Positions 10,487-19,237 of a stretch of 64,000 nucleotides of DNA are shown in pieces (positions within the stretch are counted from its first letter, which is position 1; the number at the start of each line of letters is the position of its first letter). This DNA comes from AC-32 sp963788215 (GTDB lineage: Bacteria; Actinomycetota; Thermoleophilia; Gaiellales; Gaiellaceae), in NCBI GenBank assembly GCA_963788215.1, contig CAWBFX010000010.1, positions 806,001 through 870,000 on the forward strand, read 5' to 3'. A model generated the notes under the pieces. The model saw only the letters and a list, made by a program, of their open reading frames with translations, did no database searches and was not told the origin of the DNA. The position numbers and the translations under genes are program-made.

Positions 10487-11304
10487 GAAGGAACCGCCCC
10501 CAGCTGGCCGACGCAGCGCGCCGCCGCCTCGAGCCCGAGCTCGATGCCGCCGACGATGAAGCCCGCCGCGAGCGCGTCGCCTGCACCCGTCGTGTCCACG
10601 ACCTCGCCGTCGGCCGCCGGGTGCTCCTCGCTGCCGTCCGGCCCGTGGACGACGACTCCTCGCGAGCCGCGCTTCAGTACCGCCGTCTCCGCCAGCGCGT
10701 AAGCAGCGCCGACGAGCTCCCATTCCGGCTCGTTGGCGAACATGACGTCGGGGCCGAGCTTCTCCAGCTGCTCCCGGAAGCGCCCCGGGCCGTACGACCG
10801 GATCGCGCTCCACGACGAGAGGTCGACGCTCACGACGGCGCCGCCCTCGCGAGCCAGCCGCGCCGCCGCCAGGGCGGCCTCCGCGATCGGCTCGGCGAGC
10901 AGCGAGTAGCCGGACAGATGCAGCCAGCGCGACCCCTCGAACCAGGCGCCGTCGAGCTCGTCGGCGCGCAGATCCGGAGCGACCCCGCGGTCGGTCGCCA
11001 TCGTCCGCTCGCCGTCCGGCCCGACCAGCGCTACCACGACTCCGTTCCGGCCCTCGACCGCCGGCCCGACCACCTCGACCCCGCGCCGCTCGAGCAGCGA
11101 GCGCGCGAGCTCTCCGGCCGCGTCATCGCCGACCTTCCCGACGAAGCGCGCCTGCTCGCCGAGCTCGACCGCCCACGCCGCGACGTTCGCTGCCTGCCCG
11201 CCCGAGGCAAGCCGCGTCTCCACCGGCGTGTCGGCGGCACGCGCCAGTTGGGCGGGCGCACGCACGATCACGTCCACGAGCAGATCGCCGAGGGTGCAGA
11301 TCAC
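10483..11304 (-). CDS. psuK: Pseudouridine kinase, PfkB family
   Basis: Ribokinase-type sugar kinase of about 273 residues. The N-terminal ICTLGDLLVDV and the C-terminal DTTGAGDALAAGFIVG (anion hole and catalytic Asp) are PfkB signatures. GTG 11302-11304 puts the first strand right at the N-terminus; an upstream ATG (11331) would overlap the divergent gene and is less likely. The pseudouridine assignment comes from tight coupling to psuG (GTGA overlap); by sequence alone it could be another carbohydrate kinase. Confidence 0.88.
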   Translation of the reverse strand: MICTLGDLLVDVIVRAPAQLARAADTPVETRLASGGQAANVAAWAVELGEQARFVGKVGDDAAGELARSLLERRGVEVVGPAVEGRNGVVVALVGPDGERTMATDRGVAPDLRADELDGAWFEGSRWLHLSGYSLLAEPIAEAALAAARLAREGGAVVSVDLSSWSAIRSYGPGRFREQLEKLGPDVMFANEPEWELVGAAYALAETAVLKRGSRGVVVHGPDGSEEHPAADGEVVDTTGAGDALAAGFIVGGIELGLEAAARCVGQLGAVPS

Positions 11305-11319
11305 TGCGACAATCGTGGC

Positions 11320-11505
11320 ATGGACGGCCAACCGCGGTCAGAGCGCCTGCGCTCCTTCCTGCTCGGCGGTCTCGTCGGCGCCTCCGCCGTGCTCGCCGCC
11401 GCCCGCCGCCGCCGCGCGCGCGAGCGCCAGACTTCGCCCGGCCTGGCGGCTTTCGAGGACGCTCCCTGCTTCCGGGAGACGCTGGAACGGGAACGGCATC
11501 CCTAG
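11320..11505 (+). CDS. Small single-pass membrane protein
   Basis: A 61-residue product from ATG 11320, divergent from psuK. One hydrophobic segment (about 12-27: FLLGGLVGASAVLAAA) is followed by a run of arginines, a classic stop-transfer pattern that places the C-terminus in the cytoplasm. The rest is polar. No family recognised and no clear ribosome site; it precedes the FmdB-type gene by 17 bases. Confidence 0.5.
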   Translation: MDGQPRSERLRSFLLGGLVGASAVLAAARRRRARERQTSPGLAAFEDAPCFRETLERERHP

Positions 11506-11522
11506 TCACTATCGTTAGACCG

Positions 11523-11804
11523 ATGCCGATCTACGAGTACCGCTGCCCGAAGGGGCACCTGTTCGAGCTCTTCCAGAGCATTCACGACTCCCCGCCCGAC
11601 GGATGCGAGGTCTGCGGCGAGGGCCCGCTCGAGCGCGTCCTCTACCCGGTTGCGGTGCACTTCAAGGGCTCGGGCTTCTACTCGACCGACTACGGGCGCG
11701 GCGGCAAGCGTAAGCGCGACGAGTCGAAGGACGGCGCAAAGGCCGAGACCACGGAGTCGAAGCCGGAGAAGACCGAGAAGAAGGAAAAGGCCGCCGAGAC
11801 CTAG
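11523..11804 (+). CDS. FmdB-family zinc-ribbon protein
   Basis: A 93-residue member of the FmdB regulatory-protein family. It starts MPIYEYRCPKGHLFELFQS and has the C-P-x-G-H ... CEVCGEGPLERVL zinc ribbon typical of the family; the second half is a Lys/Glu-rich disordered tail. TATCGT sits 7 bases before the ATG, suggesting a leaderless transcript. Function in most bacteria is unknown. Both this stop and the convergent LCP stop lie in or beside a 12-bp palindrome (11797-11808). Confidence 0.88.
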   Translation: MPIYEYRCPKGHLFELFQSIHDSPPDGCEVCGEGPLERVLYPVAVHFKGSGFYSTDYGRGGKRKRDESKDGAKAETTESKPEKTEKKEKAAET

Positions 11805-11806
11805 GT

Positions 11807-13001
11807 CTAGCGGGCGCCCGGCGTGCGGGTGCCGTAGATGCATCCCGGCGGGTAGGTGTCGCCGGACGGCGCGGGTGGCTGAACGGCCGACTTCCCGAGC
11901 ACCATCAGGATCACCTTGGCGTTGTCCTCGCTCGGCGTGATGTCGCCGCCGGTGGAGATTCCGCCCAGCCGGCAGTGGATCGTGCTCCCGGCCCGGAACT
12001 TCGCCCAGCCGAGGGACATGAAGTCATTCGTCGAGAGGTCGGTCGCGAGCGGCTTCAGCAGGCTGCCTCCGATGAGAGGCAGCCGCATGAACGTCGAGAA
12101 GCTCGCGAGCTTGCTCATCGTCGCCTGCAGCACCTGCTGATTCCGCTCGCCGCGCGTGATGTCGCTCTCGGACGGGTCGAGCAGGTTCTCGCGGACGCGT
12201 GAGTAGATCAGCGCCCGGCGGCCGGTCATGTGCTGCGTGCCTGCGCGGAAGCGCCAGCCCCGGAAGCGAGAGCAGCGGACCAGCGAGCGGAACGGGCAGT
12301 CGAACCTCGACAGGATCGGCCGCGGGACGTCGATCGTGATCCCGCCGAGCTTGTCGATCAGGTCCTTGAACTGCGACGAAGTTGACGACGACCACGTGGT
12401 TGACCGGGATGTCGGTGTAGGTCGCCACCGTCCGAATCGCCAGGCGCGGCCCGCCGATCTGGTACGCCGCGTTGATCTTCGACGGCCCGTAGCCCGGAAT
12501 GTCCACGCGCAGGTCGCGCGGGATCGAGAGGTAGTAGAGGCGATGGTGCTTCGGATCCGTGCGGAGCAGCGTGATCGAGTCCGAGTGCCGGTCGCCGGAG
12601 CGAGCGGCCGCCAGCGAGTGGTCGGTGCCGAGGAGCAGGATCGCCGTCGGGTTCGTGAGCAGCGACCCGTTGTCGGGCGTGAGTGCGGTCCGGGCCGTCG
12701 CCGGCAGCTGCTTGTTCGCGTCTGAGACGCCGCCGCGGACGACGAGGTAGCCGAGCACCGCCCAGACGATCAGGAAGAGGACGACGAGCACGAGCGCGAT
12801 CCCGATTTCTCGGCCCCAGCGAACTCTTCGCACCGTGCGGGGGCGCGGTTTCGGCCCGGGCCCGCGGTAGTTGCTGCGCCCGTCGCGGGCCGGCCGCGGC
12901 GTTCGGGGTGGCCGACTGGGCGGCGATGCCGTGGGCACGCGGCCTTTGACTCGCCCGCCGCGGTAGAGGCGATACGGCTTCTCTCCGCCGGGCGACGCCA
13001 T
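11807..13001 (-). CDS. LytR-CpsA-Psr (LCP) family protein, frameshifted
   Basis: LCP enzymes attach glycopolymers to peptidoglycan from outside the membrane. The start ATG is 12999-13001; a Pro/Arg-rich cytoplasmic part is followed by one membrane helix (about 62-85). The LCP domain shows LLLGTD, SDSITLLRTD, YLSIPRDLRVDIPGYG and INAAYQIGG, then after the break IYSRVRENLLDPSESDITRGERNQQ. A single inserted base near 12377 (reads aacttcGtcgcag) splits it; removing it restores NFSQFKDLIDKLGG and a 397-residue protein. Probably a sequencing error. It ends with a Pro-rich tail. Confidence 0.85.
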
Positions 13002-13025
13002 CCGGCGGCGTATGGTACCGGCGCC

Positions 13026-13932
13026 TTGGGACCGCGGGTCATCGGCGTCGACGTGGGCGGGACGAAGACGCTCGCAGCCGTGGTGATGCCCGACGGCTCG
13101 ATCGAGGAGCAGGCGCTCGAGCCGACCGACGTCTCGTCGGAGGACGCGCTCCTCGCCGGGCTCGACGCAATCGTCGAGGAGTTGCGTGAGGGCCGCGAGA
13201 TCGCCGCGCTTGGCTTCGGCATTCCCTCGCGCGTCGACCAGCGCACGGGCCGCGCTGTCGCGTCGGTGAACATCCCGCTTCAGGGCGTCGACTTCCGGGA
13301 CCGGATGCGCGAGCGCCACGGGCTGCCGGTGGCGATCGACAACGATGGGAACGCCGCGGCGATCGGCGAGTGGCAGGCGGGCGCGGCGAAGGGCGCGAGC
13401 TTCGTCGTGATGCTGACGCTCGGGACCGGGGTCGGCGGCGGCTCGTCCTGGACGGCCGTCCGTTTCGCGGGACGACCGGAGTCGGTGCGGAGCTCGGCCA
13501 CATCGTGATCGAGGCCGACCACGGGCTGCCCTGCGGCTGCGGCGGGCGGGGCCATCTGGAGTCGTACGCCTCGGGAAATGCGGCCACCCGCGCGGCGCGG
13601 GAGCTCTACGGCCGAGAGCTCGCGCGGCGAGGAGCTCGTGGCGAAGGCTCAGGAAGGGGACTCCCGTGCGCTCGAGGCGCTCGGCGCGAATCGGCCGCTC
13701 GCTCGGCGCCGGAATCGCGACCTTCGTCAACGTCTTCGAGCCGGAGGTGTTCGTCGTCGGCGGCGGGTTCGGCTCGGCCGCGGGTGAGCTCCTGCTCGAG
13801 CCGGCGCGCGAGGTGCTCGCGCGTGAGGGGCTCGAGCCGGCGCGCGACACAGTGAGGATCGTGCAGGCGCAGCTCGGCTATCAGGCGGGCGTGATCGGCG
13901 CGGGGATGATCGCGTTCGAGGCGCTCGGCTGA
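13026..13932 (+). CDS. ROK-family sugar kinase (glucokinase-like), three frameshifts
   Basis: Likely glucokinase. The TTG start at 13026 begins a product with DVGGTKTLAAV; downstream are IDNDGNAAAIGEW, TLGTGVGGG, CGCGGRGHLESYASG (ROK zinc motif with His in place of the third Cys) and NVFEPEVFVVGGGF. These lie in different frames: one base is missing near 13442 and one is extra near 13611 and near 13689. Correcting all three gives a normal 301-residue protein. TATGGT lies 9 bases before the start. Sequence error is the simplest cause. Confidence 0.85.
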
Positions 13933-13933
13933 G

Positions 13934-14737
13934 ATGCCGCTCGCGGTCTGCGCGACGCCGATCGGGAACCTCGAGGACGTGACGCTGCGGGTGCTGCGCG
14001 AGTTGGCCGAGGCGGACGTCGTCCTCTGCGAGGACACGCGGCACACGCGGAAGCTGCTCGAGCGGCACGGCGTGCGTGCGCGGCTGCTCTCGTACCACCA
14101 GCACAACGAAGCCGCCCGGACGGCCGAGCTCGTGCCGCGGCTCGAGGCGGGGGAGAGGATCGCGCTCGTCAGCGACGCCGGCCTTCCGGGCATCTCCGAC
14201 CCCGGCGGCCGGCTGGTGCGCGCAGCGCTCGCCGCCGGCGTGGAGGTGGCGGTGCTGCCGGGGCCGTCGGCGGTGGAGACGGCCCTCGTGGCGTCCGGCT
14301 TCGAGGCCGAGCGCTACCAGTTCCTCGGCTATCTCCCTCGCGGCGAGCGGGCTCTGACGGCCTTGGCGGAAGGGCTGCGCCCGTGGCCGTGGCCGGTGGT
14401 GGCGTTCGAGTCGCCGCAGCGGCTCGCGGCCTCGCTGCGCACGCTGGCACGCGTGAGCCCCGAGCGGCCGGTCGCGGTTTGCCGCGAGCTGACGAAGCGG
14501 TTCGAGGAGGTCGCCGTGGCCCCGCTCGCCGAGCTTGCGGATCGCTTCGCTGGTGGCGCCAAGGGCGAGATCACGCTCGTTCTCGGACCGGCTGAGGCGG
14601 AGGCGGTCGACGACGACGCTGCCCTCGCTGCGGTCGGAGAGCTCGTCGAGCTGGGGGTCTCGCGCCGGCGCGCGGCGGAGCTCGTCTCGGGCTTGACCGG
14701 GGTATCCCGGAACACGCTCTACCGCAGCTCCTTGTAG
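13934..14737 (+). CDS. rsmI: 16S rRNA (cytidine-1402-2'-O)-methyltransferase RsmI
   Basis: SAM-dependent methyltransferase of the tetrapyrrole-methylase fold that modifies C1402 of 16S rRNA. The 267-residue protein starts MPLAVCATPIGNLEDVTLR and has CEDTRHTRKLLERHG, SDAGLPGISDPGG and LPGPSAVETALVASGF, all RsmI hallmarks. A C-terminal helical domain ends SRNTLYRSSL. The ATG lies one base after the ROK stop, so they may be co-transcribed. Confidence 0.96.
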   Translation: MPLAVCATPIGNLEDVTLRVLRELAEADVVLCEDTRHTRKLLERHGVRARLLSYHQHNEAARTAELVPRLEAGERIALVSDAGLPGISDPGGRLVRAALAAGVEVAVLPGPSAVETALVASGFEAERYQFLGYLPRGERALTALAEGLRPWPWPVVAFESPQRLAASLRTLARVSPERPVAVCRELTKRFEEVAVAPLAELADRFAGGAKGEITLVLGPAEAEAVDDDAALAAVGELVELGVSRRRAAELVSGLTGVSRNTLYRSSL

Positions 14738-14743
14738 TCATGT

Positions 14744-14772
14744 TTGACAACGGCAGACCGTCCTGCTACCTT
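14744..14772 (+). promoter_or_regulatory. Sigma-70-type promoter of the M23 gene
   Basis: TTGACA (14744-14749), 17-base spacer, TACCTT (14767-14772): the best canonical promoter in the window, 41 bases before the start of the secreted M23 protein and immediately after the rsmI stop. Confidence 0.7.
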
Positions 14773-14812
14773 GGCGGCCTCGTTTCCATTTCTGACAACG
14801 GAGGTCTTCTCG

Positions 14813-16084
14813 ATGCGCTCGCTGGTGCCCGTCGCTCTCGCCGTCGCCCTGCTCGCGCCGGCTCCGGCGCTCGGCTGGAGCTGGCCGGTCAGCGGTTCGG
14901 TCCTCACCGGCTTCGCCTTCGACCGTGCGCATCCGTACGCAGCGGGCCAGCATCGCGGGATCGACATCGGCGCAGCCGAGGGCGCTGCGGTGTCAGCCCC
15001 GGTCTCGGGGACCATCTCCTTCGCAGGGTCGGTTCCGACCTCGGGGAAGACGGTCTCGATCGAGACGGCCGACGGTTACTCGGTGACGCTCGTCCACCTC
15101 GGCTCGTACTCGGTGAGACGCGGGCAGCAGGTCGCCGAGCACGACATTGTCGGGACCGTCGGGCCAGGTGGGGCGGACGCCGAGCTTCCGGAGCCGTACG
15201 TCCATCTCGGCGTGCGCTTGGCCTCGGACCCGCAGGGCTACACCGATCCGCTCTCTTTCATGCCGCCGCGGCCGCCCGGTGCGCCGCCGCTGCCGCCACC
15301 GGCCCCTGGCGGGGTGCCCGCGCCTCCGCCTCCACCCGATCCGGCGCCGGGCGGCGCTCCGGCTCCACCGCCCGTCGCGCCTCCGCCGCCGCCGGGAGGG
15401 GACGCTGTCCCAGCCCCGCGCTCACCGTCCCGACCGCACAGGCCGGCGCGGCCACGGCAGCGCAAGCCGGAACCGCTGCCCGCGCGGGTCGGGGCGCCGG
15501 TGCGGGCGACGGCGGGCAGGCGACCCGCGCCGCGCAACGCAGCGAGGCCCGCGCGAGCCGTCGGGCGGCAGCTGCACCGTTCGGCGCGCGCGCAGCAGCG
15601 GCACATCCCGTCCGAGGTCGTGCGCCCGGGTGCTTCCGGCGGCGCGCGGCGCCTCGATCTCGCGCCGACGGCCGTTACGACGACGGCCAACGCGAAGGCC
15701 GTTCCATCCCACCACGGCCGGCCCGTGCCCAGGGCACTGGCAGCCACGCTGGGAGTGGCGTGGGGCCTCGCCCTCCTGCTCGCGGCGGGCGGTGCACGGC
15801 GGCGATCGCGGCGGCCTGCGGCGCGGAAGGCGGCTCGTATCATTGAAAGCGATGCGCTACTACCTGACGACACCGATCTACTACGTGAATGCGGCGCCCC
15901 ACATCGGCAACGCGTACACGACCATCGCCGCCGACGTCCTCGTCCGGCACCACCGGCAGCGCGGCGACGAGACCTTCTTCCTGACCGGCACCGACGAGCA
16001 CGCCTCCAAGGTCTACCGCGTGGCGGAGGAACAGGGCCTCGATCCAAAGACGTTCGTCGACGGCATCGTCGAGAGCTGGCGTGA
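14813..16084 (+). CDS. Secreted M23-type peptidase-like protein with Pro-rich region and C-terminal membrane helix
   Basis: Start ATG 14813 follows acggaggtc. The product has a signal peptide (about 1-22), then a lysostaphin-like fold with HRGIDIGAAEGAAVSAPVSG, VTLVHLGSYS and PYVHLGVRL. This fits M23, with H-x-G-x-D and H-x-G present. A long Pro/Ala region (about 160-215) and a basic region end in a membrane helix plus Arg tail near residues 320-342. The frame stays open to 16084, 230 bases into metG; a true end near TGA 15844-15846 after an indel is more plausible. It probably acts on or binds the cell wall. Confidence 0.8.
   Translation: MRSLVPVALAVALLAPAPALGWSWPVSGSVLTGFAFDRAHPYAAGQHRGIDIGAAEGAAVSAPVSGTISFAGSVPTSGKTVSIETADGYSVTLVHLGSYSVRRGQQVAEHDIVGTVGPGGADAELPEPYVHLGVRLASDPQGYTDPLSFMPPRPPGAPPLPPPAPGGVPAPPPPPDPAPGGAPAPPPVAPPPPPGGDAVPAPRSPSRPHRPARPRQRKPEPLPARVGAPVRATAGRRPAPRNAARPARAVGRQLHRSARAQQRHIPSEVVRPGASGGARRLDLAPTAVTTTANAKAVPSHHGRPVPRALAATLGVAWGLALLLAAGGARRRSRRPAARKAARIIESDALLPDDTDLLRECGAPHRQRVHDHRRRRPRPAPPAARRRDLLPDRHRRARLQGLPRGGGTGPRSKDVRRRHRRELA
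15838..15843 (+). promoter_or_regulatory. -10-like hexamer of first metG
   Basis: TATCAT, 8 bases before the ATG at 15852, with no Shine-Dalgarno between: leaderless layout. Confidence 0.45.
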
Positions 16085-17372
16085 GCTCCCGAGGCGCGTC
16101 GATGCCGACTACGACTTCTTCATCCGCACGACCGACGAGGGGCACAAGCGCTTCGTCCAGGAGTTCCTGCAGCGCATCTACGACAACGGCGACATCTACG
16201 AAGACGCGTACGCCGGCCTCTACTGCGTCGGCTGCGAGGAGTTCAAGAGCGAGGCCGATCTCGTGGACGGCCTCTGTCCGGACCACGGAGTCCCTCCCGA
16301 GTACATCGAGGAGAAGAACTACTTCTTCCGGCTGTCCGCCTACCAGGACCGCCTGCTCGCGCTGTACGACGAGCGGCCGGACTTCGTGCTCCCGCGGTTC
16401 CGCTACAACGAGGCGCGCAGCTTCATCGCGGGCGGGCTCTCGGATTTCAGCGTCAGCCGGGCCGGCCAGCCGTGGGGCGTGCCGATCCCCTGGGACGAGG
16501 AGCAGGTCACCTATGTCTGGGTAGACGCGCTGATCAACTACGTGAGCGCGCTCACCTACGCGCGGGAGGGCGAGGACCTGCGCGAACGCTTCTGGCCGCA
16601 CGCTCGCCACCTGATCGGCAAGGACATCCTGCGCTTCCACTGCGTCTACTGGCCGGCGCTCCTGCTTGCCGCCGGCTACGAGGTTCCGCAGCAGCTGTTC
16701 GTCCACGGCTTCCTGTTGCTGGACGGCCGGAAGATCTCGAAGTCTCTCGGGAACACGGTCGACCCGCTCGACCTGATCGACGTCTTCGGCGCGGACGCGC
16801 TTCGCTTCTGGCTCCTGCGCTCGGCGCCCTTCGGCCAGGACGGCAACGTGGCGCTCGAGACCGTGCACGAGCGCTACGAGCGCGAGCTCGCGAACGACCT
16901 GGGCAACCTCGTCTCGCGGACGACGGCGATGATCGCGCGCTACCGGGACGGGCGCATCGAGGCCGGCGCAGCGAACGAGGAGCTGACCGGCTTGCTGGAC
17001 GCCTTGCGGGCGAACCTGGTCGAGCGCTTCGACGCATGGGCCCTGACGGATGCGCTCGAGGACATCTGGGAGGTCGTTCGCTGGCTCAACCGCCACGTCG
17101 AGGAGACGGCGCCCTGGCAGCTCGCCAAGGACGAGTCGAAGGCGGATGAGCTGAGCGCGGTCCTGTACGACCTCGCGGACGGAGTGCGCGCGGTCGCCGT
17201 CGCGCTTTCGCCGTACCTGCCCGAGACCGCGCCGAAGATCCTCGGCGCCCTCCGTCAGCCCGTCGACCTTGCCCTCGAGCAGGTCGCGTACGGCAAGACG
17301 GGCGCGACCGAGGGCATCGAGCCGGCGACGCCGCTCTTCCCGCGCGTCGATCTCGCGGTCGCGACTGCCTGA
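15852..17372 (+). CDS. metG: Methionyl-tRNA synthetase, single-zinc (Mycobacterium/Thermus-like) type
   Basis: Charges tRNA-Met. The 506-residue protein has the class I HIGH-type motif APHIGNAYTT (about 14-23), a single zinc site C125-x2-C128 ... C-x2-H (as in Thermus MetRS), and KISKS near residues 294-298. An all-helical anticodon-binding domain with WVVRWLN-like features follows. There is no C-terminal tRNA-binding domain. It is one of two complete, dissimilar MetRS genes in tandem here. Confidence 0.95.
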   Translation: MRYYLTTPIYYVNAAPHIGNAYTTIAADVLVRHHRQRGDETFFLTGTDEHASKVYRVAEEQGLDPKTFVDGIVESWRELPRRVDADYDFFIRTTDEGHKRFVQEFLQRIYDNGDIYEDAYAGLYCVGCEEFKSEADLVDGLCPDHGVPPEYIEEKNYFFRLSAYQDRLLALYDERPDFVLPRFRYNEARSFIAGGLSDFSVSRAGQPWGVPIPWDEEQVTYVWVDALINYVSALTYAREGEDLRERFWPHARHLIGKDILRFHCVYWPALLLAAGYEVPQQLFVHGFLLLDGRKISKSLGNTVDPLDLIDVFGADALRFWLLRSAPFGQDGNVALETVHERYERELANDLGNLVSRTTAMIARYRDGRIEAGAANEELTGLLDALRANLVERFDAWALTDALEDIWEVVRWLNRHVEETAPWQLAKDESKADELSAVLYDLADGVRAVAVALSPYLPETAPKILGALRQPVDLALEQVAYGKTGATEGIEPATPLFPRVDLAVATA

Positions 17373-17446
17373 GTCGGCCGGCGCCGGGCGCGAGGACCCG
17401 GTCCCTCCTATGATCACCGTCGGCGGCCCACACGCCGCTCCGAGCG

Positions 17447-19237
17447 ATGCCTGAGCCGACGCCGATCCTGGTCGCACCCGCGTGGCCGTATGCGAGCGGG
17501 CCGCGTCATCTCGGCCACGTGGTCGGCTTCGGCGTTCCGGCCGACATCTTCGCGCGCTACCACCGCCTGAAGGGCAACCGCGTCCTGATGGTGAGCGGAA
17601 CCGACGAGCACGGCACGCCGGTGATGGTCGCCGCCGACAACGAGGGCGTGTCGCCGCGGGAAATCGCCGATCGCTACAACGCGCAGATCCGGCGTGACCT
17701 CGCCGACCTCGGGCTCACGTACGACACGTTCAGTCGCACGACGACGCGGAACCACGCCCGCGTCGTGCAAGACGTCTTCCGCACGCTCTACGACCGCGGC
17801 TACGTCTTCGAGCGAACGACCAGGGGGGCCTTCTCCGCCACGACCGGCCACACGCTTCCGGACCGCTATGTCGAGGGAACCTGTCCTCACTGCGGCTATA
17901 CGGGCGCGCGCGGAGACCAGTGCGACAACTGCGGCCGTCAACTCGATCCGACCGACCTGATCGATCCGCGTGCCCGCACGGACGGCCTCCCGCCCGTGTT
18001 CCGCGATACGACGCACCTCTTTCTCGACCTGCCGGCGTTCGGGGCGCAGCTGTCCGAGTGGATCGAGCGACAGAAACATTGGCGGCCGAACGTCCGCAAC
18101 TTCTCGCTCCAGTTCGCGAGCGAGCTCCAGCCGCGTTCGTACACCCGGGACCTGGACTGGGGAGTGCGTATCCCGCTCGAGGGGTGGCGCGAGCAGCCGG
18201 GCAAACGGATCTATGTCTGGTTCGACGCGGTCGTCGGCTACCTCTCGGCGAGCGTCGAGTGGGCGCAGAACCGCGGCGAGCCTGACGCGTGGCGCGAGTG
18301 GTGGCAGAACGAGGACTCGCGCCACTACTACTTCATGGGCAAGGACAACATCGTCTTCCACACGGTCATCTGGCCGAGCATGCTGCTCGGCTACGGCTCG
18401 GGCGGCGAGCTCGGCGCCGGCCGGGCGGAGCTCCAGCTCCCGTACGACGTGGTCGCGAGCGAGTTCCTCACCATGGAGGGCCGGCGCTTCTCGACGAGCC
18501 GCGCCGTCGGCATCTACGTCAGCGACTTCCTCAGCCGCTACGAGCCGGACCAGCTGCGCTATTTCCTCTCGATTGCGGGACCGGAGACGCAGGACACGGA
18601 CTTCACGTGGTCCGAGTTCGTCCGGCGAAACAACGACGAGCTCGTCGCGACCTGGGGAAACCTCGTCCACCGCACCATCACGAACGTCCAGCGCCATTTC
18701 GGCAAGGTCCCCGAGCCGGCCGAGCTGAGCGAGGCAGACGAGGCTTTACTGCGCTCTGTCGAGGCCGGCTTCGAGACCGTCGGCGCCGAGATCGAGCGAG
18801 CGCGCTTCAAGGCGGGGCTTACCGCCGCGATGGCGCTTGCGCGCGAGGTCAACCAGTACGTCAGCGAGCAGGCCCCATGGGCGCTGTTGAAGAGCGATCC
18901 CCAGCGGGCGGCGACGGTGCTCTACGTCGCCGTGCGCGCCATCGACAACCTGAAGGTGCTGTTCACCCCGTTTCTTCCGTTCTCCTCGCAGACGCTGCAC
19001 GAGCTCCTCGGCCACGGCGGATACCTCGCAGGGCCGCTCGAGACACGCGACGTCGATGAGGGCGGAGGTGAGGTGCACCAGGTGCTGACCGGCGACTACG
19101 AGTCGTGGATCGGCGAGTGGGCGCCGAGCCAGATCCGGCCGGGGCAGCCGGTACGCGAGCCCGTCCCCCTCTTCAGGAAGCTCGACCCCGATCTCGTCGT
19201 GGCGGAGGAGCTCGCGAGGATGGAGGACGCCCAATGA
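17447..19237 (+). CDS. metG: Second methionyl-tRNA synthetase, double-zinc (Streptomyces-like) type
   Basis: A 596-residue MetRS unlike its neighbour. It begins PILVAPAWPYASGPRHLGHVVG (HIGH variant), has two zinc knuckles CPHC (from residue 146) and CDNC, a WFDAVVGYLSAS motif, and a degenerate KMSKS loop, RRFSTSR near residue 346, resembling the KFSxSR form of Streptomyces MetRS. TATGAT (17409-17414) may be its -10. Its stop overlaps tatD (ATGA), so this copy is tied to tatD-rsmA-ispE. Both copies look intact. Confidence 0.93.
   Translation: MPEPTPILVAPAWPYASGPRHLGHVVGFGVPADIFARYHRLKGNRVLMVSGTDEHGTPVMVAADNEGVSPREIADRYNAQIRRDLADLGLTYDTFSRTTTRNHARVVQDVFRTLYDRGYVFERTTRGAFSATTGHTLPDRYVEGTCPHCGYTGARGDQCDNCGRQLDPTDLIDPRARTDGLPPVFRDTTHLFLDLPAFGAQLSEWIERQKHWRPNVRNFSLQFASELQPRSYTRDLDWGVRIPLEGWREQPGKRIYVWFDAVVGYLSASVEWAQNRGEPDAWREWWQNEDSRHYYFMGKDNIVFHTVIWPSMLLGYGSGGELGAGRAELQLPYDVVASEFLTMEGRRFSTSRAVGIYVSDFLSRYEPDQLRYFLSIAGPETQDTDFTWSEFVRRNNDELVATWGNLVHRTITNVQRHFGKVPEPAELSEADEALLRSVEAGFETVGAEIERARFKAGLTAAMALAREVNQYVSEQAPWALLKSDPQRAATVLYVAVRAIDNLKVLFTPFLPFSSQTLHELLGHGGYLAGPLETRDVDEGGGEVHQVLTGDYESWIGEWAPSQIRPGQPVREPVPLFRKLDPDLVVAEELARMEDAQ

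Noticed and set aside
10487..10813. N-terminal extension of psuG to 406 residues
   Set aside because: The added part is the shadow of psuK in another frame; the GTG at 10486 gives normal PsuG length.
11797..11808. Palindrome AGACCTAGGTCT as an operator
   Set aside because: It lies at the meeting point of two convergent stop codons (TAG/CTA), which themselves create most of the symmetry.
15241..15420. Pro/Gly repeats as a separate repeat element
   Set aside because: They form the proline-rich linker of the M23 protein; ordinary low-complexity coding.
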